Assembly (NCBI GenBank): GCA_028622995.1
Contig: JAJQJQ010000029.1
Span: 1,488,001-1,552,000 of the forward strand
Direction of reading: 5' to 3'
Length of the DNA: 64,000 bases
Origin: Panagrolaimus kolymaensis
Taxonomy: Eukaryota; Nematoda; Chromadorea; Rhabditida; Panagrolaimidae
In this document: positions 34,308 to 46,560 of the stretch, piece after piece
Numbering within the stretch: the first letter of the stretch is position 1
How the letters are laid out: every line of letters begins with the position of its first letter
Program-made: the position numbers and the translations under genes
Notes under the pieces: model-generated
The model's database searches: none
What the model was told of the DNA's origin: nothing
What the model saw: the letters and a program-made list of their open reading frames with translations, nothing else

Positions 34308-35665
34308 ATGAAATGGTTGTTGTGTCTCTTACTTTTTATGGGAATCTTTGATTCAACTTGTTGCAATGAAAATGTATGCTTTGTCAATTTATTTTTTTCT
34401 TATTTCCTAATTATTCTTTTTAAGCGTATTGTTGATGGAAAACCAGCACCTAAGGAACTATATAAATTTCTTCTTAAATTAAAAGTTGGTATCCCAGTAC
34501 GTGAAAATGGATATGGCGTAACTTGGCATAATTTTGTAAGTATTTTTTAACTTTTTATTCGGTATTCAAAAACATTATTTAATATTTCTTTTATTTTAGT
34601 GTTCATCAACAATAATTTCAAGTCGACATGTTCTTACTGATGCTCATTGTGTTGTTAATAATGGTGTGGGTCCAATGTAAGTTATTTTTTCAATACTTTC
34701 TCCATTATTTTGTGCTATATATATTTTAGCACTAAAACTTTGCCTCTCTTTATTGATACTCGTCCGATCGAAAAAAATTATTTCGACATTTCTTTAAAGA
34801 AGTTTGGAATGCCACAAAAAGTATATATTCATCGTGGATATACTGGTTATACCAATTCCAAATATAATGATCTTGCAATCCTGGAATTTCCGGAATATGT
34901 CAATTTTACTATTGATCCTGTAAAACTTGCTAAAGATTATGTTGACAGCTATAATGATACTGCTATCGCTGCTGGTTATGGTAACTATATATACAATGGT
35001 AAGCATTAGAATAACTTTTTAGACTTTCATGCTTCTATTATATTTTTAGCTACTGCAATTAAAGTGGAAAGTATACCTCCGCCAGAATTACTTCATCTGA
35101 AAGTTGGTATTCATCCATATGATCAATATTGTATGGATGAAGGTGTATATGATAATAAAGATTTGCTCAAATATCGCAGGTTTATTTATAACTCAAAAAA
35201 CAAAATTTGTGCCGGTAATATACCTTTAGAACGAGCTGATCATGGAGATTCTGGTGGACCATTACTTTTGGAAAGAAACAATGCATATTATCAAATTGGA
35301 TTATTTGAATCATTATTTGATGATCCTGAAAATATTGAGAAACCTGGTATGTTTTTTCTAATCACTTTGATTAATTTAAAAGCTGATTTTTAGGAATATA
35401 CATTCGCATTTCATCATATTGTAGCTGGATAGAAAAAGTGACAAAGAATGAAGTCAAATGTGTATCTTTATATGAATTACCTCCTTCTCCTGTTCCAACA
35501 ACAACGAAGCCTCAACAACCATTTCCATTTCATCCAAAACCAAAACCAAAACCCAAACAAATAACATCAAAAGAAACAACAACGAAGGACCCAAATGATG
35601 CATTGGCTCTCAAATCTCTTTTTAATGTTTTACTTTTTATTTGTGTTTTAAAACTTTTATTTTGA
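34308..35665 (+). CDS. Trypsin-like serine protease with hydrophobic C-terminus
   Basis: Six exons (34308-34373, 34425-34535, 34600-34676, 34730-34998, 35050-35346, 35394-35665) give 363 residues. A signal peptide is followed by RIVDGKPA, the activation-site start of S1 peptidases. The catalytic triad is intact: His in LTDAHC, Asp in YNDLAIL and Ser in HGDSGGPLL. The usual TAAHC reads TDAHC, an uncommon change. After the protease domain comes a Pro/Lys/Thr linker with alternating Pro-Lys, and a final hydrophobic segment (SLFNVLLFICVLKLLF) with no tail, which suggests GPI or membrane anchoring. Secretory pathway or cell surface; substrate unknown. The start at 34308 gives a normal signal peptide. 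Confidence 0.87.
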
Positions 35666-36270
35666 GTTTTGTAATTAATTAATAATAAACTTTATTGATT
35701 TTTAAATGTCTCTCTTTTTTAGCAGATAAAGTCTTTTAATTGCTTCATCGGGATAAAAATATTCATTGTTTTGTTATGGATTGTAAATATTCAGAAGCAG
35801 CTTTTTCTTGTTCAGAAAACACTTTTGTTTCAAAAATTATGGAATAATAATTTATAAAATTTTACGGCTTTTATATTCACATTTTTTCGAATCATTATAG
35901 CGAAAAAAAAGTCTAATTCGTTAATTTTGTATTAAAAATAAAAGCTGCTTTTAAATATTCGATCGATCAATAGCAACTTAAAGCAGTTTGGTTCTTCCTT
36001 ATTTTCTTTTTTCCAGAACCTTTTACATTTGATCAATCGATTATGAATATTTGAATCAAAAAAATAAAAGATGATACATTAGCAGCAGCAAAAATAAAAT
36101 AAAAAAGCACGAATCAAAGAAAAAACAAAGCAAAAAAACAACAGCGAAAGAAACAAAAAAGGGAGCTTCATTTTTTTACTATTTTATAAAAGCTGCTGAA
36201 GCAAAACAAAAAACTTTCACGAATTTTTATTTTTGTTTTGCTACTTTTTTATTTCTCTGAAAATAAAAGA
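35666..36270. other. Spacer
   Basis: AT-rich DNA after the protease (AATAAA at about 35681). No exon, RNA or mobile-element ends recognised. Confidence 0.35.
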
Positions 36271-36836
36271 ATGTCCGAAGAAGAAAAAAATTATGATACT
36301 ATATTTGCTGAAGCTGTTGCTCATCCAAGTTTTGAAGTTGGAGAATCTTTGGATTTTCAAAAAGTTAAAAGTTTAGAAGTTAATGAAACACAAGTCATGG
36401 ATATTGTTAAAGACGAAAGTGAGTTACCGAAAAATCCAGAAGCCTTAGATATTTCTCTCAAACCTCAGTCTTCTCAACCTGAAATAAATACCATATTTCT
36501 CCTCCACTTCCTCCATCATATGGAGTTGATAACGAAGATGTATCTGATAAAGTAACTTTATAACACAGCCAAATTTTTATTCATTCCACACAAAGATATT
36601 AATGCACAACAATTTTTTTAAAAACAACATTTTGCTGCTTTATGAACTCTTCAAAAGTGAGTGTTGAATCAGTCTCAAAAAAACCCCAAAAAATAATAAA
36701 TATAACTTTTTTCTTTTGCGAAGCTCAAAAAAATTTTTAAAGCAAAGTTATTAAACTTATTTTTTTTGTTTTTTAGATTTTACAATGAATTCGATGATGC
36801 CCTATTATTTGTTGATAAAGATTCCAATCGTAATTG
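36271..36836 (+). CDS. Small acidic protein of unknown function, possible frameshift
   Basis: The first exon starts at ATG 36271 (MSEEEKNYDTIFAEAV) and encodes an acidic, non-membrane protein. Around 36490-36500 the frame appears to slip by one base within a T-run: the shifted frame reads SPPLPPSYGVDNEDVSDK and ends at a GTAAC donor at about 36552. A second exon from about 36779 reads FYNEFDDALLFVDKDSNRN and ends at TGA. Without the slip the product is 95 residues. The Pro-rich SPPLPPSYG block resembles a PPxY-type or SH3/WW ligand. Not recognised; it may be an adaptor. The frame problem may be a homopolymer error. Confidence 0.45.
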
Positions 36837-37126
36837 ATTAAATTTTTCTTTCATAAAAATTCAATAAATTTCTTTGTCTAAAAAAAACTATTATTGTAAT
36901 TTTCACTTCAAAAAACCGACTAACTTTTTTTGTTTTGCTTTCCCATGAATTTTATGCAAATTTTTTATTTTTCGATGAATAAAGTTGCATCAACAACATT
37001 TTTTTTCTTGAAAGTTTTACACTTTTTCATTTCACGCTGATTCAAAGCAAACGTCTTCTTCGTCGTGTATGGCAATTTTCTCCTGATTTTTTGAAATTGA
37101 AAAAATATTGACACTTTATTGTATGA

Positions 37127-38090
37127 ATGATGGGAAATTATTTAAACAACAATAACACCAACAACTCAACTGATCCAAATAACAACAACATCAATAATGG
37201 TGGCAATAATCTGATTATATATGAAACTAACGAAGAAATAATCCGACATTTAACAAGTACTGATGCCATCAAAGCTAGAAAGTAAGTTCCTTTATTTATC
37301 TTTCATTTGTTCGTTAATATCTTCATTTTTTCAGGTTGAGTATCATCTCCTTTCCTGTCTACTATACTACAGATTATTTCATTGAATCATTTGACGACAA
37401 AAAACGATATTTTTCAATTGGTATCTTTCCGACTTCATCGTCTTCGTCTTCTTCTCAACAACAACAACAAAGACAACTATCTACTACCACTACTTCGACT
37501 GCCGCTGCCATTGGAGGCTATGATGATGATGAAAGCAATGATTTACGTGGATTTATCATTTCTCTACCAAATTATGTTGAAGATGAAAAACGAGCTGAAT
37601 ATTATTCTGAATCTGAAAAAGCTTTGATTCAACGTTTCAATTCTCGTATTGCTTATATCTCTTCACTTGCTGTTCATCCGTGTTATATGAGACGAGGATA
37701 TGCTACTAAAATGATTAATGCTTTAATTGAAATTTGCTCTAAATGGAATCCTCAACCTATGGCTTTATTTTTACATGTTCAATGGGATAATTATCGTGCA
37801 ATCTGCTTTTATGAAAAATTTGGTTTTCTTCGTGATGCATTTATCAAAAAGTAAGTTTTTTCTTTAACTTTGCTTCTTTTCTGTGGTTTCTAAGTACCTA
37901 TCGAAAGCTCTTTTGTTTGGGTTAAAATCTATCTGTTATTTATCTTCTCTTCCTTTTTAGTTATTATGGTGAAAATGTGCATGGATATTTGTATGTCCGC
38001 ATCCTGGAACAACGACTACCATCAACATTATTAACATCATCACTTGCAAATGGAGGAGGAGCTATGGTCACATCTTACAACAACAACTAA
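37127..38090 (+). CDS. naa60: N-alpha-acetyltransferase 60 (GNAT)
   Basis: Three exons (37127-37281, 37335-37850, 37961-38090) give 266 residues. A Asn-rich N-terminus precedes a GNAT acetyltransferase domain. That domain has the acetyl-CoA-binding motif in LAVHPCYMRRGYATKMINAL (R/Q-x-x-G-x-G/A form RRGYAT), then LFLHVQWDNYRAICFYEKFGF, and YYGENVHGYLYVRIL at the end. This order and the VxxYN-RAIxFYEKxGF pattern match NAA60 (HAT4/NatF), which acetylates N-termini of membrane proteins at the Golgi. A Ser/Gln/Thr low-complexity insert sits near residues 80-105. A short hydrophobic C-terminal tail is weak here. ATG 37127 is followed immediately by a second ATG. Confidence 0.85.
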
Positions 38091-38312
38091 TAATCAAAAA
38101 TGGATGAAGCTGACACATGGATATGATATTTGATTGATGCAACTGAAACTCGTTTTTTATGTTCTAATTTTCTTCTCCCACATCCATAGATTAAAGTTTC
38201 CATAATTACTCTTGGCTTCTTTACGTGTATGTATGTATATTAATGAATGTGAAAATAAATAAATGTGATTACTTTCATTTTTTTTTTTGTGGCTTTGTTT
38301 CTTGATTAACCC

Positions 38313-38867
38313 TCAAAGTGGAGAACATAATAGAGTGCGAATGAGTTTAATTTTGGCAAAAACATTGTCTCTCTTCTGGTTATAATATTCATTAAAAAAA
38401 CAAAGAGTATCAAGCTTTTTCGACGAAGAAGTAAATAATAAAAATTCTTCAAAAGTAAGAGTTAAGTTTTGAATATCAAGTTCTCGAGCATCAAATTGGA
38501 AATTTTTGTTGAAAAATTTTGAGATATTTTTTATTTCTTTCAAATAAAGTCGATTAACATTCCAAATTTTGAATGGAAAGCAAGCATTATATTTGATGGG
38601 GATGTAATTATCATCGTCATTAGAATAATATTTAAATTTAGTTTCAAATTCATTTGTTGTATCGTGAAAAATATCTTCCACAACAATTATTGGGTTCTTG
38701 GAATAAAAATATTTGCAAGTTTTTTGCAATTTTCTGTAACTCATTGGCAAAATTGGAGTTTTAGTAATATAATAAATAATACTCGATGGAAGCGGAAAAT
38801 TTTGCTGATGTGGTGAAACAATCGTATATTGGCTAGAATTAGAAGAAAATTCTTGATTATTTTCCAT
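38313..38867 (-). CDS. F-box-like family copy, C-terminally truncated
   Basis: A single open frame of 184 residues opens with QNFPLPSSIIYYITKTP and TCKYFYSKNPIIVVEDI, the N-terminal F-box-like signature of the family. The central KIWNVNRLY and LTFEEFLLFT blocks follow. It stops at TGA after KLIRTLLCSPL, where relatives (9134-10686, 62067-63095) splice on to two more exons. Those exons are absent: NAA60 ends only 220 bp away. Either a short functional variant or a truncated relic. The 3' ends of this gene and NAA60 converge. Confidence 0.7.
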   Translation of the reverse strand: MENNQEFSSNSSQYTIVSPHQQNFPLPSSIIYYITKTPILPMSYRKLQKTCKYFYSKNPIIVVEDIFHDTTNEFETKFKYYSNDDDNYIPIKYNACFPFKIWNVNRLYLKEIKNISKFFNKNFQFDARELDIQNLTLTFEEFLLFTSSSKKLDTLCFFNEYYNQKRDNVFAKIKLIRTLLCSPL

Positions 38868-39672
38868 AGTTATTATTCCTTTATAAACGGAAAGAGAGCT
38901 GCTGCTGCTGTGGCTGGCTTGGCTTGTGAATCGAAAAAAATAAATGTTTTGCATGACCCCACGAGCTGAAAGATATAAAAAAAGAGGAATTTGCTTGAGA
39001 CGAATGACAATTTTTGGTGTTTTGTTGCGCTTGCTTCAAGCAAAGGAAAACTAACTTTTTAGTAAAAAACTTGCTGTTTTTTTGGATATTTATCCACAAT
39101 TTTCAATTTTTGGGTGCATTTTTTTGAAGTCTTTTGCTAATATTTTGACATTAAACTTGGTCTTGATAAATAGCTTATGTTCTCTTCTAGGCGTGTTCAG
39201 AAGGATTTAATAAAAAGAAAGAAAATGGAAAAAGTTATCCATTAAAAACGACGAATTTTACCACATTTTCAACAAATCGAACACTTTTTTCTCTTTGTTG
39301 AAAACACTCGAATGGAAAGTTCCTTTCGAAATAATCAAAAGAAAAAATTTCTAATTCCTCTTTTTTTAATTCCTTCAGCTCGTGGACCCATCAGAGTTTA
39401 TTATTTTCGTTATGGGTAAACAAAACTAGGATTAAATAAGTGCAAAAATATTCCTTTGAGGGTATATGCTGCCACCATTTATTTTTGGTTTTACATCCTT
39501 CGATTTAGTGGTCACTAACTAGCTACCTTGGAGACCATGAGACTTATTTCGTGCTTTAAAACAAGTCAAATGTTTTTTTAAATTTATTTTTGTTAAAGGA
39601 TTTTATTAAGTAAAAGAAAAACAAAAAATTTTAAAAACCACAACAAAAAAGTGAAATATCTAAAGTTTTACT
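38868..39672. other. Spacer
   Basis: AT-rich DNA between the truncated F-box-like copy and the srt receptor, both minus strand. No exon or RNA recognised. Confidence 0.35.
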
Positions 39673-41237
39673 TTATGACGATTGTGTTTGAGGGATAGTT
39701 GGTAATGGAACTGTTTGGCTTTGACTGACATAACTATTCAATTTCACAAATTTACCAACAAAACTTGTAAGTCCAAGAACTCGAAAATAATCATCACGAA
39801 TCTTTTTGTGGGTCATTAAAAACAAAACTGATGGAAATCCTTAAAAATAAATTTTTGTTAGGACTCTAAGTAACAAAAGAAAATGTTTTTTTTACCATGG
39901 ACGAATAACCAACAAAATGAAGTAGCTTTAACCATAATAGTTGGAATAGCAAAAAATTGAGTATAATCATAAACTAATGCACCGAAAAAAACTACCACGG
40001 AAATAATAAATATTGGTAAAAATAACGCAGCCTCTGATTTCATTACATTCAGAACTTGAGGTTGTTGTTGAGCATGAGAAGAAGAAATGAGTCTCTTTTT
40101 CATAAAACTTAAAGCAAATATAAAATAAAATGATGCCAAAAAAATGGGAATTAGAGTATTATGAGCAAAATGAATCCAATTACGGTACTTAAATTTTTTT
40201 TATTAATGATTAATCATTTAAAAATGTAATGAGTGATCTCTGAGTTTTGTAGATTTAGAAAATTGGTAAATGTCAAAAAGACGAATTTTGAAGAAGAAAA
40301 AAACTGGTTTTGGCTACGCTTTTAATAGCCAAGTTGTGAAGGAAAAAATGATTCCTAGTATTTACATTTATTTAATTTCAGGCTGTCAATTTACTGTAAT
40401 TAATATTTTCAAACGAAAAAAACATAATAATCAGTGCACTTTTTTTTATTTAGAAATAAAATAGTTATGAAAAGATACTGTAATTAATGCCTCTTTTTTA
40501 AAAGCTTCATTTATTTTAGTAAAAGCAAAATTTTTAAATCTCGATTTAAAATTATTTTTTTCAAGGTTCTTAAAATGCTTTCTCTGTCTCTGATGTGTGT
40601 GTAAACTCACAATATCATAATCATATCCCAAAAATGGAGTAAAAAACCATGCCCCTCCAGCAGCATTAAAAAAGATGGATTTTGTTGTTAAAAATAAAGT
40701 AATCATATAAATTAAAGCAATTCCGATCCAAATCAGCGTTCGTTTTCCGCTAAATAATAAATCATCCAAATATGGAAATGACATACAAAGGCAACGATTT
40801 AAAGCTAAAATAACAGTGAGGAAAGATTGGCCCATCCAAAATACATTTCCAAATGCTCCAGCAAAAAGTATTAAAGTTGGATAATCGCAATAAACCGAGC
40901 CATGAATAAATAAATAACCTGTGAGTCCGCCATTCATAGGCATCGTAAATATATCGATCCATGTGATTGCATAAATAATTTGATACACACTTTTGGTTCG
41001 ATAAAATGGTAATGAAAAAACGAGCAACATTGTAAATATAAAATCTGCAAAAAAAATTTGCATAAAAAACTGGTTTTACAAAAGCAGCTAGCTTGCTTCA
41101 AAGAAAATAAAAGAAGCCATAAAAAATGTTCCTAAAAATGGTTGAGGTTCTCGAACAAATGTTACATTTTCATTAGCGAGATTAGAACAATTATAATATT
41201 TATTAAATATTGTTTGATTAAATATATAATAATTCAT
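39673..41237 (-). CDS. Serpentine chemoreceptor, class T (srt-like)
   Basis: Exons about 41094-41237, 40613-41044, 39896-40187 and 39673-39839 are inferred. The N-terminal exon has an N-glycosylation site (NCSN) and REPQPFLGTFFM. TM2-TM3 include SVYQIIYAITWIDIFTMP and GGLTGYLFIHG, then a conserved Cys and ILALNRCL. The end has FVHGFPSVLFLMTHKKIRDDY, matching the HG-P-IY-NK-IR motif of srt receptors. The first junction is irregular. The acceptor TTTTGCAG is excellent, but the only donor nearby (GAAGCAAGC) is not GT and leaves the phase off by one unless a base is missing. A GC donor with a nearer acceptor would make a 27-nt intron. Chemosensory role inferred from the family. Confidence 0.7.
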
Positions 41238-41921
41238 TCTTTCTTTCTTTTTAGAGTAAACTTATATTCACCTCAACCTATTGTCAAATAACCTTTAACT
41301 TTTTACTTTTCAGAAAAATGGAAAAAAAAGTTACGGAACCAAATTTATTTGCCAAGAAAAAAATTTGTAATTGATAGTCAAAAAAATATGTAAGCTGTAG
41401 AAATTCCATTTATTTATGTAAAGTGCAATCATTTTTAAATGCCATAATACAGAAAAAATAAATACACTCTTATTTATAAAAATCACCTGTCACAAAGTAC
41501 AAAAACTCAATCTTTTCGTTGAAATTTTTTTTCTTGTTCCTGTACCGCCATTTTACTTCTTCGTCGAGTTCTTTAAATTATGCAACAAAACTTCCTTCGT
41601 TTATGTATGTTGAATCACCTGTCGCCGCTACCTAACAACACCTACTTACATACGTAAACTAACTTTTACTTTGAGTGCAAAAAGTTTCGTTATTAATCTT
41701 ATGAACTCTCTTTGAAACCCAAAACATCTCTTAAAAACCAATAACACAATGCTTTTAAAACCTTTATTTCCACCAAAAATTAAATAATATCACACAAGCA
41801 AAACAAACAATGATAAATAAATAAATCATCGGTAACACACAATTCAATACCACAAAAGTAAATCAATCACATTACAAAAAAAAGTAATAGTTACAACAAA
41901 AACAACAACGATAAACAATAA
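41238..41921. other. Spacer
   Basis: AT-rich region between the srt start (-) and the TFIIF 3' end (-). No gene or RNA recognised. Confidence 0.35.
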
Positions 41922-44900
41922 TTATTTTTGTTCAAGGCTAAAATACAAAATTTCTTTCTTTCCTTGTTGTTTGCGAAATTGATTAGGACCAAGAACTTTT
42001 AATACTTCAGCAAGTTTATTGACGAGTACGGTCTTTTCCACACGTTCAAATTGAGGTCGAATAAGGCTTAGAAGTTCTTTAGTTGTATGTGGCCGACGAA
42101 TTAGAAGCCGTTTGATTTGATCTTCAAGCATATTCATTTGTTCTCGTTCAGTTACAGCTGAAGTACTACCAGTTGTTGTAGGTGTTGCACCCGATGATGA
42201 ACCCTAAAAATATGATATGTGATTGATAATGAAAGAAATATCGATAAAGGTAATAATATGCAAGAAACAAAACCAAACAATCCATTGCAATTTCGTTTCA
42301 ATACAATCAAGCCAAGCTACAGTAACATTATTATTACGAACCTGTGATGATGATATAGCTTTTTCAGTTTTAGCTTTCTTTGGTTGTGATGCACCAGCAG
42401 CAGTTGAATCAGAATCAGCTCCAGCAGCACGTTTACGTTCATCTTGACGTTTCTAAAAAACAAGAAAAGTTATTTTAGTCCATTTGCAAATAGTAAATCT
42501 TTCTTAATACATAGCTTATTAACAGATGATTACAAAAAAAAACATCATTTCGACAATTTCAGTTAGCATAGTAAACAAAAACACCACACACTTACAGCTT
42601 GTAAAAGAAGTGGTGAAGTTATATCCGTTGCATCAGGATCTTCATCTTCTGATTCATCGGTATCACGTCGATTTTGACCTTCTTCTCCATCATCATCTTG
42701 TCCATTGAGTTTCTTTGCTGAAAAATGAGACAACGATTAAGCAAATGCCAAAACAAAAATAATCAATAAGTCATTGAAGGAGAAAAGGGAGGAAATTCCC
42801 TCTCACAATCTCCCACACACAAATAAAAAAGGCGGAAGCTTGCTTGAAAAAATTTGCGCAGACGGTTTACATTTAGTTTTTTCTTTTTGCCTAAAAAAAT
42901 GCATAGCGGCAGCTTCTTTTACTTTTGGTTTTATTTTTGAACATTATTTGTATGAAAGATAAAGTAAAAATGTGTGTGTTCTTTTTTCTTTATTTATTGA
43001 CAGACACACATTTTGTTGGTGGTTGCTTTTTTTATAACTCAAGAAACGTTAAAAAGTTTACATGTATGTTTGAGAAAGCACTTTCTCAAATGTCTATGTT
43101 GTTATTGCTTTTTTTTCTTGGCTATCTCTTTTTTTCATTTTTATTAAAGACAGGTGTTAAGGACAAGTTGCTCTCATCCATCATGAAACTTCGTCTTTTT
43201 AATACTTGAAAGTTTTTTTTGATTTGCGTCTGTTAGATTTCTTTTTCGTTTATTTCATTGCGTCATTCATTTTTTAATCGCATTTCAATGAGTTATGTTT
43301 TGATGCCCATGAGTAAAAAATCATACCTAATGCTTTTCCTTCTTCATTAATATCTTCATCATCTTCCTCTTCGTCTTCATCGGTATCATGATCATCAATT
43401 AAATTTCTAAGTCCTTTTTCATCGCCAACACCAACAAGAGCTTCATCGACTTTTTCTTGGACGGTTTTAGTTTCACGGCTGAAAAAATGACAAATTAATG
43501 AAAGTCCAAAAAATCAACAACAAAACGCTAATGCTCATGGCTCTTTCACCTTATCCGAATTAACGTGGTTCATCAACGTTAAAAAAGTGTTTCTCTAATT
43601 TTTGCAAACCCCTTTAAAAAGTCAATAAATTAAAAGGATAAAACACAAAAACAAACAAAAATTGTGTTTTTAAAAAAGGGCATTCCCAGGAAATCTATTC
43701 ATTTGCTCTCTTTTTTCTCTTTATTTGTTCTCTTCCCTTTTCCCATTACAAGTGTCTCTCGCTTTCATTTTCTCATGTGTGTAAAAGAAAAAAAAGAGAG
43801 AAAGGAGGTGGTGTTTGTCTTGTGTCTCGTCTATTGGTAATTCTTTGGAGTCTTCCCCCGTGTGTTCCTTTTTTCTCTCATCTTCCTACTACTAAAAACA
43901 TCATCACAATCTCAAACTTTTATTTTATCTCCTTCCTCGTCTAGTCTCAAATGCGCACACATTTTTTCTTGTTTCGTTCACTTTTTAATCTCATTCTTTG
44001 ATCAAGGCAAATTATTTGTTTCCTTAAAAATTTCCCTCAAATAACAACAATTTTGTTGTTTTCTTTGACGATCAATCATCAAAACGTGTTTTTAATGATC
44101 ACCTTATTTTATCACTTGTACTTGTATACTTATTCATTTTAATTTTTTTTTCTCATAGACGGCGAAAATTTGCATACTTCCATTTCCATCCCTTTTTTCT
44201 CGCTCACTCACAAACATGACTAATCTCAAATCCGCAAAAAAACTGACGACGACGACAACAACGACTAAAAAGATGAGAAATTTATGGGTTGTACGACATG
44301 GTGAAAGAATTGATAAAGTTGATCCAGAATGGTATAAAAAAGCCCCAAGAGGAGCATGGGATGATCCACCAATTACGTAAGTTCATTCTTTTCATTAATC
44401 TTGTTTACCATTTTTGCATTAATTTTCCTATTTTTAGTGACAAAGGTTATAAACAAGCAACAGAAGTTGGTAAACGATTAAAAGAAGAAGACATCGATTA
44501 TATTTTCTGTTCGCCTTTTATTCGATGCTTACAAACTGCAACAGCCATTATCAAAGAATTAAAGAATAATACAAAATTGAAATTATTTGTTGAGCCTGGT
44601 TTTTGTGAAGCTTTATGTGTAACTCAATTTCCACCTGGATGTTTAACTGCTAAAGAACTATTGTAAGTTATTTTTAACATTGTTGGTAGTATGTTGCTTT
44701 CATCAAGGAAGTAATTGAAAACCCATTTATGGGTTAAGATTGTTTTGATAGTCGTCAACAAAGTCACAAGGTGTCATAAACTAATGTTTACATTTCAGCC
44801 AAGAATATGATAAGATCGATGATAAGTATGATTATTTCTTCAAAGATTTCCTTCCAGAAAATGATGAATTTACTTGTGAATTACGTATTCGACAAACTAT

Positions 44901-46379
44901 TGAATCAATTTTAGATAAATATCAAGGTTTGTTTCATTTCTTCTTTTCCTTTATCTAATAAATCATTTATAGGTAACATTCTCATCATATCTCATGGATC
45001 TCCTATAGCTGCAATTCATACAGTAATTGGTCGAAAATATCGTTATGTTGGTTATTGTGCTATTTCAAATTTTGTTGTAGCTCCAACATCCGAAAGTTCA
45101 CCAACTAATCGTGAAAATAAAAATGGGTCAAAAGATATCAGTTCAAAATATACTTTCAAATGTACTCTCGCTGGTGATATTTCTCATCTTTCTGATCAAA
45201 CTAATTTACATACTCGTGAACTTTCTAATCAAAAAAGAAACTAACGTATCTACGGGAAACAAATATATCTCTCTCAACTAACTGTGCTCAAATAACTAGT
45301 GTACTTATTTTTGTATTATATTACTAGATAGAAATCTTACGATATTCGTAAATAAAACTGATATAAAAAAAACTCACTCGCTATCTGAACCAGAATCTGA
45401 CATGTAATCAAATTCGACACCTTCATCATCGCCATCATCAGATTCATAAGCAGCAACTTCATCGCCATCTTTAACGCGGACGCGTTTATCATTTTTGGGA
45501 GTTCGACTAGAGTTCTTGTTTTTCTTTTTCTTCTTTGAATCTTCGTCGCCATCTTCATCGTTATCTCCATCTTCTTCATCGGTGCTGATGACATCTTTAT
45601 CTTTGATAAGCTAAAAAAAAGAAAAGTGAACATTGTAAAAAAGGAAGGCATCAAATAGTTAAAGGAATAGCAAACAGATTTTAATCAAACAAAAACATTT
45701 CAGAGTTATAAAGAAACCAAAACTTACTAAATTTGATGTTCGAGCAGTTTTACCTCCATCTTCTTCATTATCTTTAACTTGTTGTTGAATTTGAGCTTTC
45801 AAAGCAAATTGATTCATAACACGGCTGCGTTGTTGAAATTGCTCTTCAGCTTGTTCAATATCCAAAACTTTATGTTGAACTTGTGGTAAAAATTGATACC
45901 ATTCACTCACTTTATGAGCAAAGAACTTGTTACCTTGCTAAAAACCAACACCTTTATATACATTCATTAAGACAACATATAAACGAGTAACAAACCTTGA
46001 CGAAAATCCAATAATCAGCATGTTCACCAGTTCGTTCAACGATGGATTTATACTTCTTTGTTTTAGATTCACTTTCTTTTATATCAAGTAACCAAGGTTG
46101 TTTATCAATTGAATAGTTACGAGCTAGTCGACCATATTTCTTTCGACGAGCTTCTTCTCTTGCAGCTTTACCATATTCGGAACCAGCGCCAAAATCTTGC
46201 ACAATTGCTTCATTTTCAACTACTTTTCGATTATCTTCTCGACGAAGATGAATATCCTTGTTTGGCCATTGACTGATGTCAATATTCAAGTTTGCATTAA
46301 ATCGGGTAATAGAATACCGTTTAAGAGGATCCTTCTTAGGTACATGAATAATAAATTCTTGCTTCTTTGGAGTTGTCAT
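41922..46379 (-). CDS. gtf2f1: Transcription factor IIF subunit alpha (RAP74)
   Basis: Seven exons (45996-46379, 45728-45937, 45378-45610, 43327-43478, 42596-42717, 42342-42452, 41922-42203) give 497 residues, close to the usual 500-520. The N-terminal dimerisation region begins with FIIHVPKKDPLKRYSITRF and includes DFGAGSEYGKAAREEARRKKYG, both typical of RAP74. A long acidic, Lys-rich middle follows. The C-terminus is the winged helix (LLIRRPHTTKELL, then VNKLAEVLKVLGPNQF) that contacts TFIIB and FCP1. With RAP30 it binds RNA polymerase II, and stabilises the preinitiation complex. The largest intron (43479-45377) contains another gene on the opposite strand. A TTTTAG signal ends 5 nt before the ATG, as expected for spliced-leader trans-splicing downstream of SCO1. 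Confidence 0.93.
44216..45244 (+). CDS. Histidine phosphatase (PGAM-like, UBASH3-type), nested gene
   Basis: Four exons (44216-44376, 44438-44662, 44799-44926, 44973-45244) give 261 residues. A Thr/Lys-rich N-terminus precedes WVVRHGER, the catalytic His motif of the phosphoglycerate-mutase/histidine phosphatase superfamily. FCSPFIRCLQTA and the second catalytic His in LIISHGSPIAAIH follow. The layout resembles the phosphatase domain of UBASH3/TULA proteins and C. elegans PGAM-family genes rather than glycolytic PGAM. A Ser/Asn-rich tail ends it. The whole gene lies inside intron 3 of TFIIF alpha on the other strand; its 3' end is 134 bp from a TFIIF exon. Substrate not shown. Confidence 0.87.
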
Positions 46380-46560
46380 TGAGCTAAAAGCATAATGTGG
46401 AAAAGGTTAAAGGCATACAAGAGAAAGATAAAGGATGGTGAACAACCATTCTCATAATCATACAAAGTGAAATTAGAAACACCTAATATTTATTAATAAA
46501 TGACATAAAGAAACTCAACAAACATAAAGAAATCCTATAATATTCTTAAAAGAATCCAGT
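46366..46560 (-). promoter_or_regulatory. Probable operon junction and trans-splice acceptor
   Basis: Between the SCO1 stop and the TFIIF start there are about 166 bases. A TTTTAG acceptor (minus strand) ends 5 nt before the TFIIF ATG and has no matching upstream exon, consistent with spliced-leader addition to a downstream operon gene. Confidence 0.5.

Noticed and set aside
40446..40612. Coding continuation of the srt exon
   Set aside because: It lies past a GTGAGT donor, is Lys/Phe-rich, and the next conserved srt block starts cleanly at 40187.
44289..44666. Glycolytic phosphoglycerate mutase
   Set aside because: Only the RHG superfamily motif fits; length, tail and surrounding motifs resemble UBASH3-type histidine phosphatases.
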